From a virus, in the IMG/VR virus record IMGVR_UViG_3300033148_009356, positions 1 through 40,298 of that record: a stretch of 40,298 nt of DNA, one strand, 5' to 3'. Below, in pieces: positions 7,578-15,056 of this stretch (position 1 is its first letter; each line of letters opens with the position of its first letter). Position numbers and translations under genes: made by a program. Below the pieces are notes generated by a model, which was not told where the DNA came from, ran no database searches, and worked only from the letters and a program-made list of their open reading frames with translations.

Positions 7578-8635
7578 AAAATATAACATTAATAACCGGA
7601 GTGTCCTGTTCTGGAAAGGAAGAAACATTGAGAAACATGATGCGTTTCAAAACACATGATTACTGGTTGTCTGCAGAAGCTTTCAACATTGAAAGGGAAA
7701 ATTATTGGGAAAAAACAATTGCTTTTGTAAAAGACACTATTGGAGGAAACTATTTAATAGAGGGTTTTCCAACATGGAACAAGCAAGCAATGGAAGAATT
7801 GAAAAAAGCATCAACAAGAATCAGTTTTATAGTAACTTATGCCCCTGATTTTCTGCTGAAAGAAAGACAGGCACATCAAAACCTTAACGTCCCAATAAGC
7901 GAAGACAACCATTATTTTTACAAAGACCTGATGGAAACATACAAAAACAGTTCATTTGGCTTTATAGGTTTTATAAACACAGGAAAATCATTTGAAATAA
8001 AGACATTCAATTCCTTTGAAGAGTTTGAAAAGGAACTGAACGAAATCAACAGGCTGCCAACAAGAACAGATATTACTGAATTTATAAGCACTTGCCCTAA
8101 AGACCAGTATAACGACATAGAATTACCACACTACAAAGTAAATGGTTGCGTTCCCTGCAAAATGTCTTGGAAAAAAATAACTGAAATGGGTGTGAACTTC
8201 AAAGACAAAACAGTGGTTGACATCGGCTGCAACGAAGGATACTTCTTGTTCAAAGCAAAGAAAGCAGGAGCAAAAAGATGCATTGGGTTTGACAACAACA
8301 AGAAATGCATTAAAAATGGAAAAAAGATTGCTTGGCTGACACAAACTCCTGTTGACTTTCTTTTAAGAAACGTAAACTACCAAGCCCTCAGAATCAAAAG
8401 AGACATCACACTATGTTTGAACATGCTGCACTATACGGGTGGAAAAGCCCTGTTTAATGTATTCGATTCAACAAAAGAAGCAGTGTTCGAAATCAACAAA
8501 GAACAAGAGAAAGAAGTTGAAGAAGAAGCAAGCAAAATGAAATTTCAATTAGTTAAAAAAATAGAAGGAAGAAAAAACAGGTGGATTTTATGGTACAAAA
8601 AAGATTTAATAAAAGATGAAAAGGTGGTTAAATGA
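7574..8635 (+). CDS. fusion of P-loop kinase-like domain and methyltransferase
   Basis: A 353-residue protein. The N-terminal domain (1-150) opens ITLITGVSCSGKEET, a Walker A of nucleotide/small-molecule kinase type. The C-terminal domain (from about 170) has CVPCK, then VVDIGCNEGYF near 214-224 and GFDNN, a class I SAM methyltransferase. I start at the ATG at 7574, which overlaps the upstream stop (GTATGA); another ATG lies four codons upstream at 7562. The kinase part resembles adenylate kinase/zeta-like proteins only in its P-loop. In this cassette it may phosphorylate and methylate a sugar, but substrates are unknown. Confidence 0.75.
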   Translation: MKNITLITGVSCSGKEETLRNMMRFKTHDYWLSAEAFNIERENYWEKTIAFVKDTIGGNYLIEGFPTWNKQAMEELKKASTRISFIVTYAPDFLLKERQAHQNLNVPISEDNHYFYKDLMETYKNSSFGFIGFINTGKSFEIKTFNSFEEFEKELNEINRLPTRTDITEFISTCPKDQYNDIELPHYKVNGCVPCKMSWKKITEMGVNFKDKTVVDIGCNEGYFLFKAKKAGAKRCIGFDNNKKCIKNGKKIAWLTQTPVDFLLRNVNYQALRIKRDITLCLNMLHYTGGKALFNVFDSTKEAVFEINKEQEKEVEEEASKMKFQLVKKIEGRKNRWILWYKKDLIKDEKVVK

Positions 8636-9534
8636 CTGATAAAATAAAAGTTGGCTTTGCAGGAAACATGCATTACTTTGAATGCACTTTGCCTTTCGGA
8701 AGCAAGCGAATAGACTTCAAGCAATTTGATGTGCGGGGAGACTTAACCGACCCGGAAAGATACAAGTTTGTCCTCGACCACAAAAACGAGTTTGATGCCT
8801 GGATATTTTTCAGAGGAGAGTTCTTGTCTCCAAAGTATGCTCAGGAATTAAAGGGAGTGAAAATAAACATTTCAACCGAGCCAGTGGAAAGAAGCGACAC
8901 ACTCTATTGCCTGCAGCAGTTGAAAGGAATTCCTTTCGACAAATTCTTTCACTATGACAAGACACACATGAACTTCATCAAGGCAAAAACAGGGATTGAA
9001 ATGCAGGAATTTCAACTTCCAGTGGACTTGACAACTTTCAAACCATTGCCAGTGCGAAACAACCCAAGCTGGGACGTGGGTTTCTTAGGGCGTTCAACAG
9101 ACGCCAGGGAAAGGCACTTTGACTTGCTGACTCCAAGAAGAGAAGCTTACATGGGTTGCCTGAAAAACAATTATCATTTCCTGCATATTGCTCACGGAAT
9201 GCATGGAAGCGAGTTGAATGCTTTGCTGAACAGAACAGCTATTTCCCTGAACATTCACATCGGAGCCTACAACCAGCTGGAAAACAGGGTTCAAAAACTC
9301 TTAGCAGCAGGTTGCTTCGTGTTATCTGAGAAACTGACTCATGAAACAGACCTTGTTCCACACAAGCACTTTGTTCCATTCGGAAACGCTACAGATTTAA
9401 GGGACGAGATAGCTTATTACTTGGAGAATAAAGAAGAAAGGGAAAAGATTGCTGATGCAGGCCGTGCTCGGGTTGAAGAAAGGTTTGATGCGGTTAAACA
9501 ATGGGAATATTTGCTTGAGGAGGCAGGATTATGA
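8632..9534 (+). CDS. GT-B glycosyltransferase, CgeB/DUF3880-like
   Basis: A 300-residue protein. It has VGFLGRST near residue 149, RREAYM, a helix rich in RTAISLNIH, the donor-site ENRVQKLLAAGCFVLSEK near 222-239, and HFVPFGNATDLRDEIAYYL followed by ARVEERFDA. These are the marks of the CgeB-type glycosyltransferase 1 group. It would attach a sugar from a nucleotide donor. It overlaps its neighbours by four bases at both ends, so it is translationally coupled inside the cassette. Confidence 0.8.
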   Translation: MTDKIKVGFAGNMHYFECTLPFGSKRIDFKQFDVRGDLTDPERYKFVLDHKNEFDAWIFFRGEFLSPKYAQELKGVKINISTEPVERSDTLYCLQQLKGIPFDKFFHYDKTHMNFIKAKTGIEMQEFQLPVDLTTFKPLPVRNNPSWDVGFLGRSTDARERHFDLLTPRREAYMGCLKNNYHFLHIAHGMHGSELNALLNRTAISLNIHIGAYNQLENRVQKLLAAGCFVLSEKLTHETDLVPHKHFVPFGNATDLRDEIAYYLENKEEREKIADAGRARVEERFDAVKQWEYLLEEAGL

Positions 9535-10436
9535 AAGCATTGGTTACAGGCGGAGCAGGCTTTATCGGCTCGCATTTAGTGGAGAAACTTTTAGAAGAAG
9601 GATGGGAAGTTACAGTAGTTGACAACCTGTCTGGAGAAAAAGAATACAATTACGATGGAAGAGAAAGAATAATTTTTGAATGGGTAAAAACTAAAGAAGA
9701 TTGCGCATTCAAACAACAAGACTATTCAAACGCAAAAGTCAAAGGATTCGACACAGTGTTTCACTTCGCAGCAAACAAAAACGTTCAAGAATCAATCAAA
9801 AACCCAGCACTCGCAATGCAGGAAATAGAGAAAGCAGGAGCATTCCTTGAAAAATGCGAACAAGCAGGAGTAAACAAGCTCGTGTATGCTTCAAGCGCTG
9901 CTGTGTACGGAAACGTTCAAAAACACCCGGTTGGAGAAGAAACAGCATGCAACCCCCTAAGCCCTTACGCAGTATCCAAATTAGCGATTGAAAAACTCTG
10001 CCAGTACTATGCCAAGCGAAGGAAAATGCTGGCAGTTTCTCTCAGGTTCTTCAACGTGTACGGGCCCCGCTGTACCGGAGATGTAACAACAGTTTTTGCA
10101 AAAAACATTTTAGAAGGAAAAGACTGTGAGATATACGGAGATCCAGAGAGAGATTTCGTGTTCGTGAAGGACGCAGTTAAAGCAGCTTACTTGGCAGCAC
10201 AAGACTCGAGTTATGGTGCGTTCAACATTGGCTCAGGGGATTGCGAAAGAATTAAGAACGTGTACTCGCAAATAGCTACTCTTCTGGATTCAAACAAGAT
10301 GGCGGTTCAAAAGCCACAGCGGTTAGAGCCACAGAAGTCGCAGGCAAAGATTTTGAAAGCTTACAGGGCTTGGAATTGGCTCCCAAAAACAAGCTTTGAA
10401 GAAGGTTTAAAAGAAACAGTGGAAGCGTTGAAATGA
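9531..10436 (+). CDS. galE-like: UDP-glucose 4-epimerase-like SDR
   Basis: A 301-residue extended SDR. GGAGFIGSH is at residues 7-15, VFHFAANKNVQES near 76-88, the SSA triad residues at 121-123, the catalytic YAVSK at 146-150, and RFFNVYGPR near 168-176. This set matches the GalE/WbpP group that interconverts UDP-hexoses at C4 with bound NAD. It is the third epimerase-type enzyme in the cassette. The ATG overlaps the upstream stop (TTATGA). Confidence 0.9.
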   Translation: MKALVTGGAGFIGSHLVEKLLEEGWEVTVVDNLSGEKEYNYDGRERIIFEWVKTKEDCAFKQQDYSNAKVKGFDTVFHFAANKNVQESIKNPALAMQEIEKAGAFLEKCEQAGVNKLVYASSAAVYGNVQKHPVGEETACNPLSPYAVSKLAIEKLCQYYAKRRKMLAVSLRFFNVYGPRCTGDVTTVFAKNILEGKDCEIYGDPERDFVFVKDAVKAAYLAAQDSSYGAFNIGSGDCERIKNVYSQIATLLDSNKMAVQKPQRLEPQKSQAKILKAYRAWNWLPKTSFEEGLKETVEALK

Positions 10437-10546
10437 AGAAAAAAATAATTATTCATTCAAAAGATAAGAAATGTCCAAAAATAATTAAAAATATTTTGCC
10501 AAAAGGATATGACGGCATTCTGAAAATAACAGTAGAGAATTTTTAA
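10433..10546 (+). CDS. small basic hypothetical protein, 37 aa
   Basis: The ATG overlaps the epimerase stop (AAATGA) and a 37-residue frame runs to TAA at 10546. The product is very basic (MKKKIIIHSKDKKC at the start), with a central Pro-Lys-Gly turn and a beta-like end (GILKITVENF). It is the last gene of the plus-strand cassette, converging on the minus-strand operon. No family is recognised. Confidence 0.45.
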   Translation: MKKKIIIHSKDKKCPKIIKNILPKGYDGILKITVENF

Positions 10547-10547
10547 A

Positions 10548-10586
10548 AAAATAAAAAAAAATATAGTGGCTTCAGGGAAGAAGCCA
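10548..10586 (-). terminator. hairpin plus T-run terminator of the minus-strand operon
   Basis: TGGCTTC (10567-10573) pairs with GAAGCCA (10580-10586) around a six-base loop. On the minus strand the hairpin is followed by CTATA and a run of T (10560 down to 10548, interrupted by one A). It spans the stop codon of the membrane protein gene, between two convergent operons. Both the T-run and the hairpin suit termination of the minus-strand transcript. Confidence 0.7.
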
Positions 10587-10814
10587 ACAAAACGCTTTGT
10601 AAAACAATGAATAGCATAACACAACTATGCCACCGCAAAGCAATAGCCAAAGCGAAACGCCTACAAAGTAAGCAAAAGCCAAGCCAAATCCCTCGTTTAC
10701 CAACATAAAGCAAACGGAAAGAAACAATCCGAGAACAAGCCAAGCTAAACAAGCTATGATAGACAGCAAAAAAATCTTAAAGCCATCAACCACAGACAAT
10801 TCAGGCAGTTTCAT
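10572..10814 (-). CDS. small membrane protein, two predicted TM helices
   Basis: An 80-residue protein. The chosen ATG (10814) has an excellent AAAGGAGGTG seven bases upstream; a longer frame to 10874 exists but would overlap the neighbour widely. Two or more hydrophobic segments are visible: FLLSIIACLAWLVLGLFLSV near residues 15-34 and FVGVSLWLLLCGGIVVLCYS near 50-70. It is last in the minus-strand operon. Possible roles are superinfection exclusion or membrane alteration, but nothing specific can be read. Confidence 0.7.
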   Translation of the reverse strand: MKLPELSVVDGFKIFLLSIIACLAWLVLGLFLSVCFMLVNEGFGLAFAYFVGVSLWLLLCGGIVVLCYSLFYKAFCWLLP

Positions 10815-11013
10815 CTTTTTCACCTCCTTTGAGTTTTTCTGCTTCTTCAGAAACAGAAACATTTGCCAACTCATGAAGTCTTTTCAGCTCTCGCTCTATT
10901 CCTTCATATCCTGCTGAATCAAGCAGTTGGGCTTTTATGGCAACCATAATGTCTTCAGACTCATAATTGCCAAGATTGACTTTTTTCTTCTGGGAAACAG
11001 TCAGCTCAATCAT
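10801..11013 (-). CDS. hypothetical protein, 70 aa
   Basis: A 70-residue protein opening MIELTVSQKKKVNLGNYES, a beta-rich start that resembles short phage proteins of unknown role, followed by a helical, acidic C-terminal half. The ATG overlaps the stop of the gene upstream on this strand (ATGA at 11010-11013), and its own end overlaps the membrane protein start. Function unknown. Confidence 0.6.
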   Translation of the reverse strand: MIELTVSQKKKVNLGNYESEDIMVAIKAQLLDSAGYEGIERELKRLHELANVSVSEEAEKLKGGEKDETA

Positions 11014-11225
11014 TCCAATACCTCTGCACGATTCCCCTTTAAAACAGCAATAGCATTTTTTAGCTTAGCCTCTGCTTCTTCCTTATTGGAAAAATTGCAG
11101 TAAACCTTTACCACTCCTGTTTTAGAGTTTCCAATTTCAACACTATCCTGAAACTGAAGCCCTTTATCCTGAAACTGAAGCCCTTTAATTAATTCTTCAA
11201 TTTCCTTCTGCAATTCTTTGTCCAT
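11010..11225 (-). CDS. hypothetical protein with duplicated GLQFQD segment, 71 aa
   Basis: A 71-residue acidic protein. The ATG at 11225 follows AAAGGAGTTG; a longer frame exists to 11279 but lacks this site. The product holds a perfect in-frame tandem of GLQFQDK/GLQFQDS coded by a 21-base DNA duplication, then a beta hairpin (GVVKVYCNFSNKEEAEAKL). No family is recognised. Confidence 0.6.
   Translation of the reverse strand: MDKELQKEIEELIKGLQFQDKGLQFQDSVEIGNSKTGVVKVYCNFSNKEEAEAKLKNAIAVLKGNRAEVLE
11145..11186 (-). repeat. 21-base tandem duplication inside a gene
   Basis: The 21 bases at 11145-11165 recur exactly at 11166-11186. The duplication keeps frame and adds seven residues to the overlapping small protein, so it is a recent in-frame slip. 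Confidence 0.9.
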
Positions 11226-11278
11226 TATACCAACTCCTTTTGGTTTTTTATGTATTCTGTGCCAACGGCACAATGGCA

Positions 11279-12400
11279 CTATTTGGCAGTGCCTCTTCTT
11301 TTATTCAACTTTTTTAAACAGCGGAAATAAGTCCGCCTGCTTAAGCCAAAATCTTCTTTGAATAACTCAATCTGTTCCTGCTTTGCTAAATCCGAATGGT
11401 CTAAAATCCACTGAAGGCGCTCATCAAAGGAAAGGATTTGGGAAAACAGCAACCGCCAGCGTTTTTCTGAATAAGAAACCATATCAAAGCCTTTAAACAG
11501 CGTGCGCAAAGAGATATTATTGCACGCTGGAGTCATGTTTTCTTTCAGGTATTTTACAACTGCCATTCTTTCCTTTGCTGTTGTGGTTTTATATTTCTGC
11601 TTTGCAATGATAAAAAACAATTCAAGCAATTCTTTGTGGGAAAAATCAAGCTCAAGTAAAAGAGGTCTGGATAATAACGCCCTTAAGGAAAGAGTGTTAT
11701 CGGGAAGCTCGTTTGTTGCAATAATAATAGAGCCTGTGTATTCAAATCTTTCAGGCACTCGCAGCCTCTCGCTTGTGGTCTGGTAATTAAGAAAACGCTT
11801 GCCTGCGACTTCCTGAAGTGCGGGCTTTAAAATTTCAACAGCTTTCGGGTTTTCAAAAATGCTTGAACCAACATCGTCAAGAAACAAAACCTTCCCGTTG
11901 TGCTTATAAAGCAAATGATATAGCCCAAGCGGTGTTATTGAACCGCTGAAATGCTCAAATTCAACGCCAGAAGTCCCGAGCTTCTGCATTATCCTGTGGG
12001 ATTTGCCTACTCCAAATGACCCATAAACAATAAGAGAATTGGAAAACCCGCCAGCAACCATTTCAACATAATCATCAAGCATCTGATAATATTTCTTAAT
12101 CTTTGGGTTTGCCTCTTTTACAATGCGCTCAATGTTTTCGGAAAACTCTTTTTCAGCATACTCAACAACAGAAGCAAGCTCTTCAACCTCTGCTTTTTTC
12201 TCTGCTTCAGGAAGATTAACGGGTGGAGAAACGCCAATAAGCTTAATCAAATTCTGCTTGTTTTCAGAATAAGTTAAAGAGGCATCAACTTCAGCAGTCC
12301 AATCAACAGCGTCTGGCTCAATACCACAATTAGATTTAAACCAATCCTGCAGTTTCTTAATCTGCAAGGTCTTATTCATCGGCTTATTTTTTTGAACCAT
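11279..12400 (-). CDS. AAA+ ATPase with C-terminal HTH (helicase or loader-like)
   Basis: A 373-residue AAA+ protein. Walker A is GSFGVGKS at 127-134, Walker B VLFLDD at 171-176, sensor 1 IIIATNE at 225-231, and possible arginine fingers are R240 and R245 (SLRALLSR). The C-terminus has a short helix-turn-helix, FGLSRRTYFRCLKKLNK, near 353-369. The start at 12400 has AGGAGTT upstream. The order resembles viral replication ATPases of the helicase/helicase-loader type. With the MCM-like protein on the plus strand, one may load the other. An N-terminal DNA-binding or partner domain (1-110) is unassigned. Confidence 0.7.
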   Translation of the reverse strand: MVQKNKPMNKTLQIKKLQDWFKSNCGIEPDAVDWTAEVDASLTYSENKQNLIKLIGVSPPVNLPEAEKKAEVEELASVVEYAEKEFSENIERIVKEANPKIKKYYQMLDDYVEMVAGGFSNSLIVYGSFGVGKSHRIMQKLGTSGVEFEHFSGSITPLGLYHLLYKHNGKVLFLDDVGSSIFENPKAVEILKPALQEVAGKRFLNYQTTSERLRVPERFEYTGSIIIATNELPDNTLSLRALLSRPLLLELDFSHKELLELFFIIAKQKYKTTTAKERMAVVKYLKENMTPACNNISLRTLFKGFDMVSYSEKRWRLLFSQILSFDERLQWILDHSDLAKQEQIELFKEDFGLSRRTYFRCLKKLNKRRGTAK

Positions 12401-12520
12401 CTTATAAACTCCTGTTCGCTGATGCCTCTTTTTTAATTAAGGTCTTTTTCTATTTGCTTTTTTTCACACTATTTGCCCCGTTTGGTATAGAGGTATTGAC
12501 TTATTTAGGTGCGAAAAACA

Positions 12521-13027
12521 TCATATTATTGAACCATCTTTTTTGAATTTATAATTATTCATCTCAAAAACATCTTTTAGAAACGCCTCGCCCCAATAAC
12601 AATCAATGACGCTATAACCATAATCTTCTGCTTTCTTACAAATCTCATCATATACTGCCCTAAACCTGTTAATTTCCTTCTCTACTATTGTATAATTTCC
12701 CTCTTTTGTTGTTGCGGAAATACGAACAGCTTGCGAGTGGAAATAACGCCCAATAGAAGTAATGAAATAAAAATTATCCCTCCACTCAAAACGCCCGACA
12801 AACTGAAACCCGTCGCCTTGCGAATGTGTTAGAGAATAATAAACCTCAAACGCTGAATCGTCAGCAATTTTTATGCCTTTGTCCGTAAGCTCTGCCTCAA
12901 CAAATTCTTTAAGGTCATCCTGCAAAAACTCAAAGTCTTCAGCATCTATAAAATCCTGCCTTGCCTTCTCTTTTGCTTCCTCACTCAATTCATTATAATC
13001 ATATACCCAAAAAAACCTTTTTTCCAT
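12521..13027 (-). CDS. phage-type 'ELSEEAKEKAR' protein, function unknown
   Basis: A 168-residue acidic protein. It begins with the signature ELSEEAKEKARQDF near residues 13-26, seen in a widespread group of phage proteins often labelled antitoxin-like without proof. The middle is beta-rich with the conserved-looking SLTHSQGDGFQFVGRF, and the end has a YDEICKKAEDYGYSVI helix. The ATG has GGAGTTGATGAT upstream. No toxin gene is adjacent, so the antitoxin label is not supported here. The 120 bases between its stop and the ATPase gene hold no ORF. Confidence 0.7.
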   Translation of the reverse strand: MEKRFFWVYDYNELSEEAKEKARQDFIDAEDFEFLQDDLKEFVEAELTDKGIKIADDSAFEVYYSLTHSQGDGFQFVGRFEWRDNFYFITSIGRYFHSQAVRISATTKEGNYTIVEKEINRFRAVYDEICKKAEDYGYSVIDCYWGEAFLKDVFEMNNYKFKKDGSII

Positions 13028-13031
13028 ATCA

Positions 13032-13226
13032 TCAACTCCGTTTATTTTCCCACAATTTTTTATTATCTAAAACACAAGAAATCCCTTCTAAAAATGCCAA
13101 AGTTTTTTCCGCATCTTTTAAACTTTCAGTATATATTGCAGTTTCACCCTTATATAGAAACCCATTTTTCACAATAATATTAAACTCTTTTAAATGTGCC
13201 TTGATTGTTTTGTTTATTAAATCCAC
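13032..13226 (-). CDS. hypothetical protein, 64 aa
   Basis: A 64-residue protein read from a GTG at 13226, with GGAGTTGATATT upstream as ribosome site. It has an alpha-beta-beta-alpha look: a basic helix, strands FNIIVKNGFLYKGETAIY, then an acidic helix (KDAEKTLAFLEGI). No motif is recognised. It lies four bases from the downstream gene on the same strand. Confidence 0.55.
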   Translation of the reverse strand: MDLINKTIKAHLKEFNIIVKNGFLYKGETAIYTESLKDAEKTLAFLEGISCVLDNKKLWENKRS

Positions 13227-13256
13227 AATATCAACTCCGTTTCTTTTTTGCTTTTT

Positions 13257-13691
13257 TTAAATCCTTTTCAACCTGTGTTTTAATCGTAAATGGACATCAA
13301 GGTTAAGGTATTTTTTATTGCACACTGGGCAATTCTCCCACTTCCTGCTATTGTTCACTTCCATAATCCTTTTTGTGCTGTTTTGAATAGCAGAAGCTGA
13401 TTTATAAACCCCATCATAAAGCTTGTGTCCCTTTTTGAAAGAAAAAGGGTTATTTCCGATGTGTAAATTTGCGAGGTATTTTTCCTTTTGTTCTTCAAAT
13501 CTTTCTTTTTTCTTAGCTTCAACAGCTGAAGAAATAAGGGAAAGGTTATGCGGAAAACCAAACCTTTCTTTATATGCGTTTGCCCGAATATTATGCTTGT
13601 GGAAAATATGGCTTCCCAAATGCTCAAACCTATGCCCGCAAATACGGCAAACTGTTCTGTCTTCTTCAGAAAAAGGGTGTTTTGAAGCCAT
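13257..13691 (-). CDS. zinc-finger protein, MucR/ROS-like
   Basis: A 144-residue basic protein with two metal sites. The N-terminal one is CRICGHRFEHLGSHIFHKH (C-x2-C then His pairs) followed by YKERFGFP, which resembles the MucR/ROS regulator core. The C-terminal one is CPVCNKKYLNLDVHLRLKH (C2H2). Proteins of this type bind DNA as regulators or sit next to HNH nucleases. The ATG overlaps the stop of the upstream gene by one base, and AGAGGGTAA precedes it. A role in early-gene regulation is the likeliest reading. Confidence 0.7.
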   Translation of the reverse strand: MASKHPFSEEDRTVCRICGHRFEHLGSHIFHKHNIRANAYKERFGFPHNLSLISSAVEAKKKERFEEQKEKYLANLHIGNNPFSFKKGHKLYDGVYKSASAIQNSTKRIMEVNNSRKWENCPVCNKKYLNLDVHLRLKHRLKRI

Positions 13692-13945
13692 TATTTACCC
13701 TCTTTCTTTTCTTCTTTCCTAAGCCCTTCGAGGAAGCTGACGGCTTCTGTTTGTAAATCCCCACAAATTAGTTCATCGCATTCAGGACAGAAAAACCCAT
13801 CTGCATCGAACCCTTCTTCAGAATCTGGGGAATCTGCAAACTCATACTCGCCGTTATTGTGCTTCTCAAAACGCCACCATTGAGCAACAATTTCTTTATG
13901 GAGTAAAAAGTTAATTTCTTTTTTACAATGCGGACATTGAACCAT
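13691..13945 (-). CDS. zinc-ribbon protein, 84 aa
   Basis: An 84-residue protein with CPHCKKEI at residues 4-11 and CPECDELIC near 53-61, a split four-Cys zinc ribbon separated by an acidic insert. The C-terminus is highly charged. The ATG is directly after the stop of the gene upstream on this strand. Likely a structural or nucleic-acid-binding ribbon; no specific role is visible. Confidence 0.65.
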   Translation of the reverse strand: MVQCPHCKKEINFLLHKEIVAQWWRFEKHNNGEYEFADSPDSEEGFDADGFFCPECDELICGDLQTEAVSFLEGLRKEEKKEGK

Positions 13946-14410
13946 TTATTTAGCCCCCTCTTTTTTTTCTTTTCCCTTTTCTTCTTCTTTTTCGTGAGCA
14001 TCTGAAAGGTCTGAAATTAATTCCTTGAGCAATTCCTCAACTCGATAATAAAGGTCTGAGCGGGTAGTAAAAAAAGCCTGCGTGGCAATGGCTTCTGCTG
14101 GCTCTTTTCCTTCCCAAAGCCCGGAATCTTCCTCAACGTTTCGGGAAAGGTCAAGAATCCGCGCGCAAGTAGTCAGCTCGCTGTCATAATCCCCTGCCCA
14201 ATCTTCACGAAGAAAACTATACCAAGCACCGTCAAGAAAGTTATGGAGTTTGTCGTATATATCCCAATCCTGATATATAGACTCGTCAAAAACATAGTTT
14301 TCATCCCAGCCTGCTTTTAGTTCCTCTTGTATTATTTTTTCAAGTTCTTCTTTCCATTCAGCTATAAAATCCTGTGCATATTCATCTATTGTTTCGCTAT
14401 ATGTTTTCAT
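13946..14410 (-). CDS. acidic hypothetical protein, 154 aa
   Basis: A 154-residue very acidic protein, mainly helical, with many Trp/Tyr (DGAWYSFLREDWAGDYDS). It has a conserved-looking segment, EDSGLWEGKEPAEAIATQA, then a Lys/Glu tail. Acidic phage early proteins of this kind can mimic DNA or bind host factors, but nothing proves that here. The ATG overlaps the stop of the upstream gene (ATGA at 14407-14410). Confidence 0.65.
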   Translation of the reverse strand: MKTYSETIDEYAQDFIAEWKEELEKIIQEELKAGWDENYVFDESIYQDWDIYDKLHNFLDGAWYSFLREDWAGDYDSELTTCARILDLSRNVEEDSGLWEGKEPAEAIATQAFFTTRSDLYYRVEELLKELISDLSDAHEKEEEKGKEKKEGAK

Positions 14411-14604
14411 TTTTTAGCCTCCATTATTTCTTTTTTCCTTTTTTTGTAATTCTCTAATTCTATTTTTAATTTTGCTCGCAATAATTGGAATTTCCGCAGG
14501 TCATCGGCAGCGAAAGAGCTTTCATAGCCTGCTTTTTTGTAATCCTCGATGAAAAAATCAAGGGCAAAAATAAGCCTTTTAAATTCGGCTATTGAAAGCT
14601 TCAC
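14407..14604 (-). CDS. helical hypothetical protein, 65 aa
   Basis: A 65-residue, helical, charged protein. I place the start at the GTG at 14604 because GGGGTGGTTGAA lies just upstream; a frame up to 14631 is open but begins inside a GC-rich stretch. The product reads MKLSIAEFKRLIFALDFFIEDY at the start (two short pieces of an amphipathic helix) and ends in basic Lys runs. No family is recognised. Confidence 0.55.
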   Translation of the reverse strand: MKLSIAEFKRLIFALDFFIEDYKKAGYESSFAADDLRKFQLLRAKLKIELENYKKRKKEIMEAKK

Positions 14605-14708
14605 TTCAACCACCCCGCAAGGCAACGGCACACCGTGAGCTGTGCATGCGCCTGCTTCCGCAGCTCAACACGCAACGGCAAAACCCTACACCTGCGCCAG
14701 TCATTCAT
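14601..14708 (-). CDS. possible 35-residue Arg/Cys-rich leader protein
   Basis: On the minus strand an ATG at 14708 opens 36 codons that end with a TGA overlapping the next GTG start (AAGTGA), a junction typical of this operon. It lies about 9 bases downstream of the start predicted from the TATA-like box at 14740-14747. The product (MNDWRRCRVLPLRVELRK and onward) is Arg/Cys-rich, unlike its neighbours, and the DNA is distinctly GC-rich. It may be a genuine leader peptide, or the segment may be an RNA element with GAGCTG/CAGCTC pairing. Confidence 0.35.
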   Translation of the reverse strand: MNDWRRCRVLPLRVELRKQAHAQLTVCRCLAGWLK

Positions 14709-14739
14709 GCCAAAAACCTATATAATTACGCTGTTCTCG

Positions 14740-14747
14740 TATATAAA
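14740..14747 (-). promoter_or_regulatory. TATA-like box for the minus-strand operon
   Basis: The minus strand reads GGTTTATATACGAG here. A start about 26 bases downstream (near 14717) leaves a leader of roughly ten bases before the ATG at 14708 and transcribes the whole minus-strand operon to 10572. No other strong box is seen near the operon head. Confidence 0.55.
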
Positions 14748-14918
14748 CCTTTGCCTAAAAAAAGGGAAAAACTCCCAAAACACAACAATATAAAAATAAC
14801 TAAACAAAATGAACGAAAAACAAGCAATACAAGCCCAAACAAGCCACAATTCGCAAAAAAAGCACAACTAAATTAACTTTGGAAAGTTTCCCCCGTGCGA
14901 AAAGTTATTTTTCACTGT

Positions 14919-14927
14919 CGTATTACG
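14919..14927. promoter_or_regulatory. CGTATTACG palindrome (site 1)
   Basis: An exact CGTA-T-TACG palindrome in the divergent region, followed by TTTTTGCG. There is no obvious TATA box beside it. It matches the sites listed at 15476, 15514, 17728, 33811 and 36578. Confidence 0.6.
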
Positions 14928-15056
14928 TTTTTGCGCAAAGAAAAATAAAAAAAAAAAAAACAGAATTTCTATATTTCCAACTCCTAAAACCCCTTATATC
15001 GCCGATTTAAGCCATTTTATGTTTTTGGTTTTCTCCCAAAACACCTCTTTTTCAAT

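Noticed and set aside
11258-11283. TGTGCC/GGCACA hairpin and ATGGCACTATT shared with 15311-15321
   Set aside because: Short matches of 11 bases or less, not enough to claim an iteron or attachment site.
12521-13027. Antitoxin label for the ELSEEAKEKAR protein
   Set aside because: No toxin-like partner lies beside it, and the family name is not backed by anything in the sequence.
14592-14876. Plus-strand frame of 94 codons in the divergent region
   Set aside because: The product is Lys/Asn/Pro low-complexity, it lies opposite the minus operon leader and has no ribosome site or promoter.
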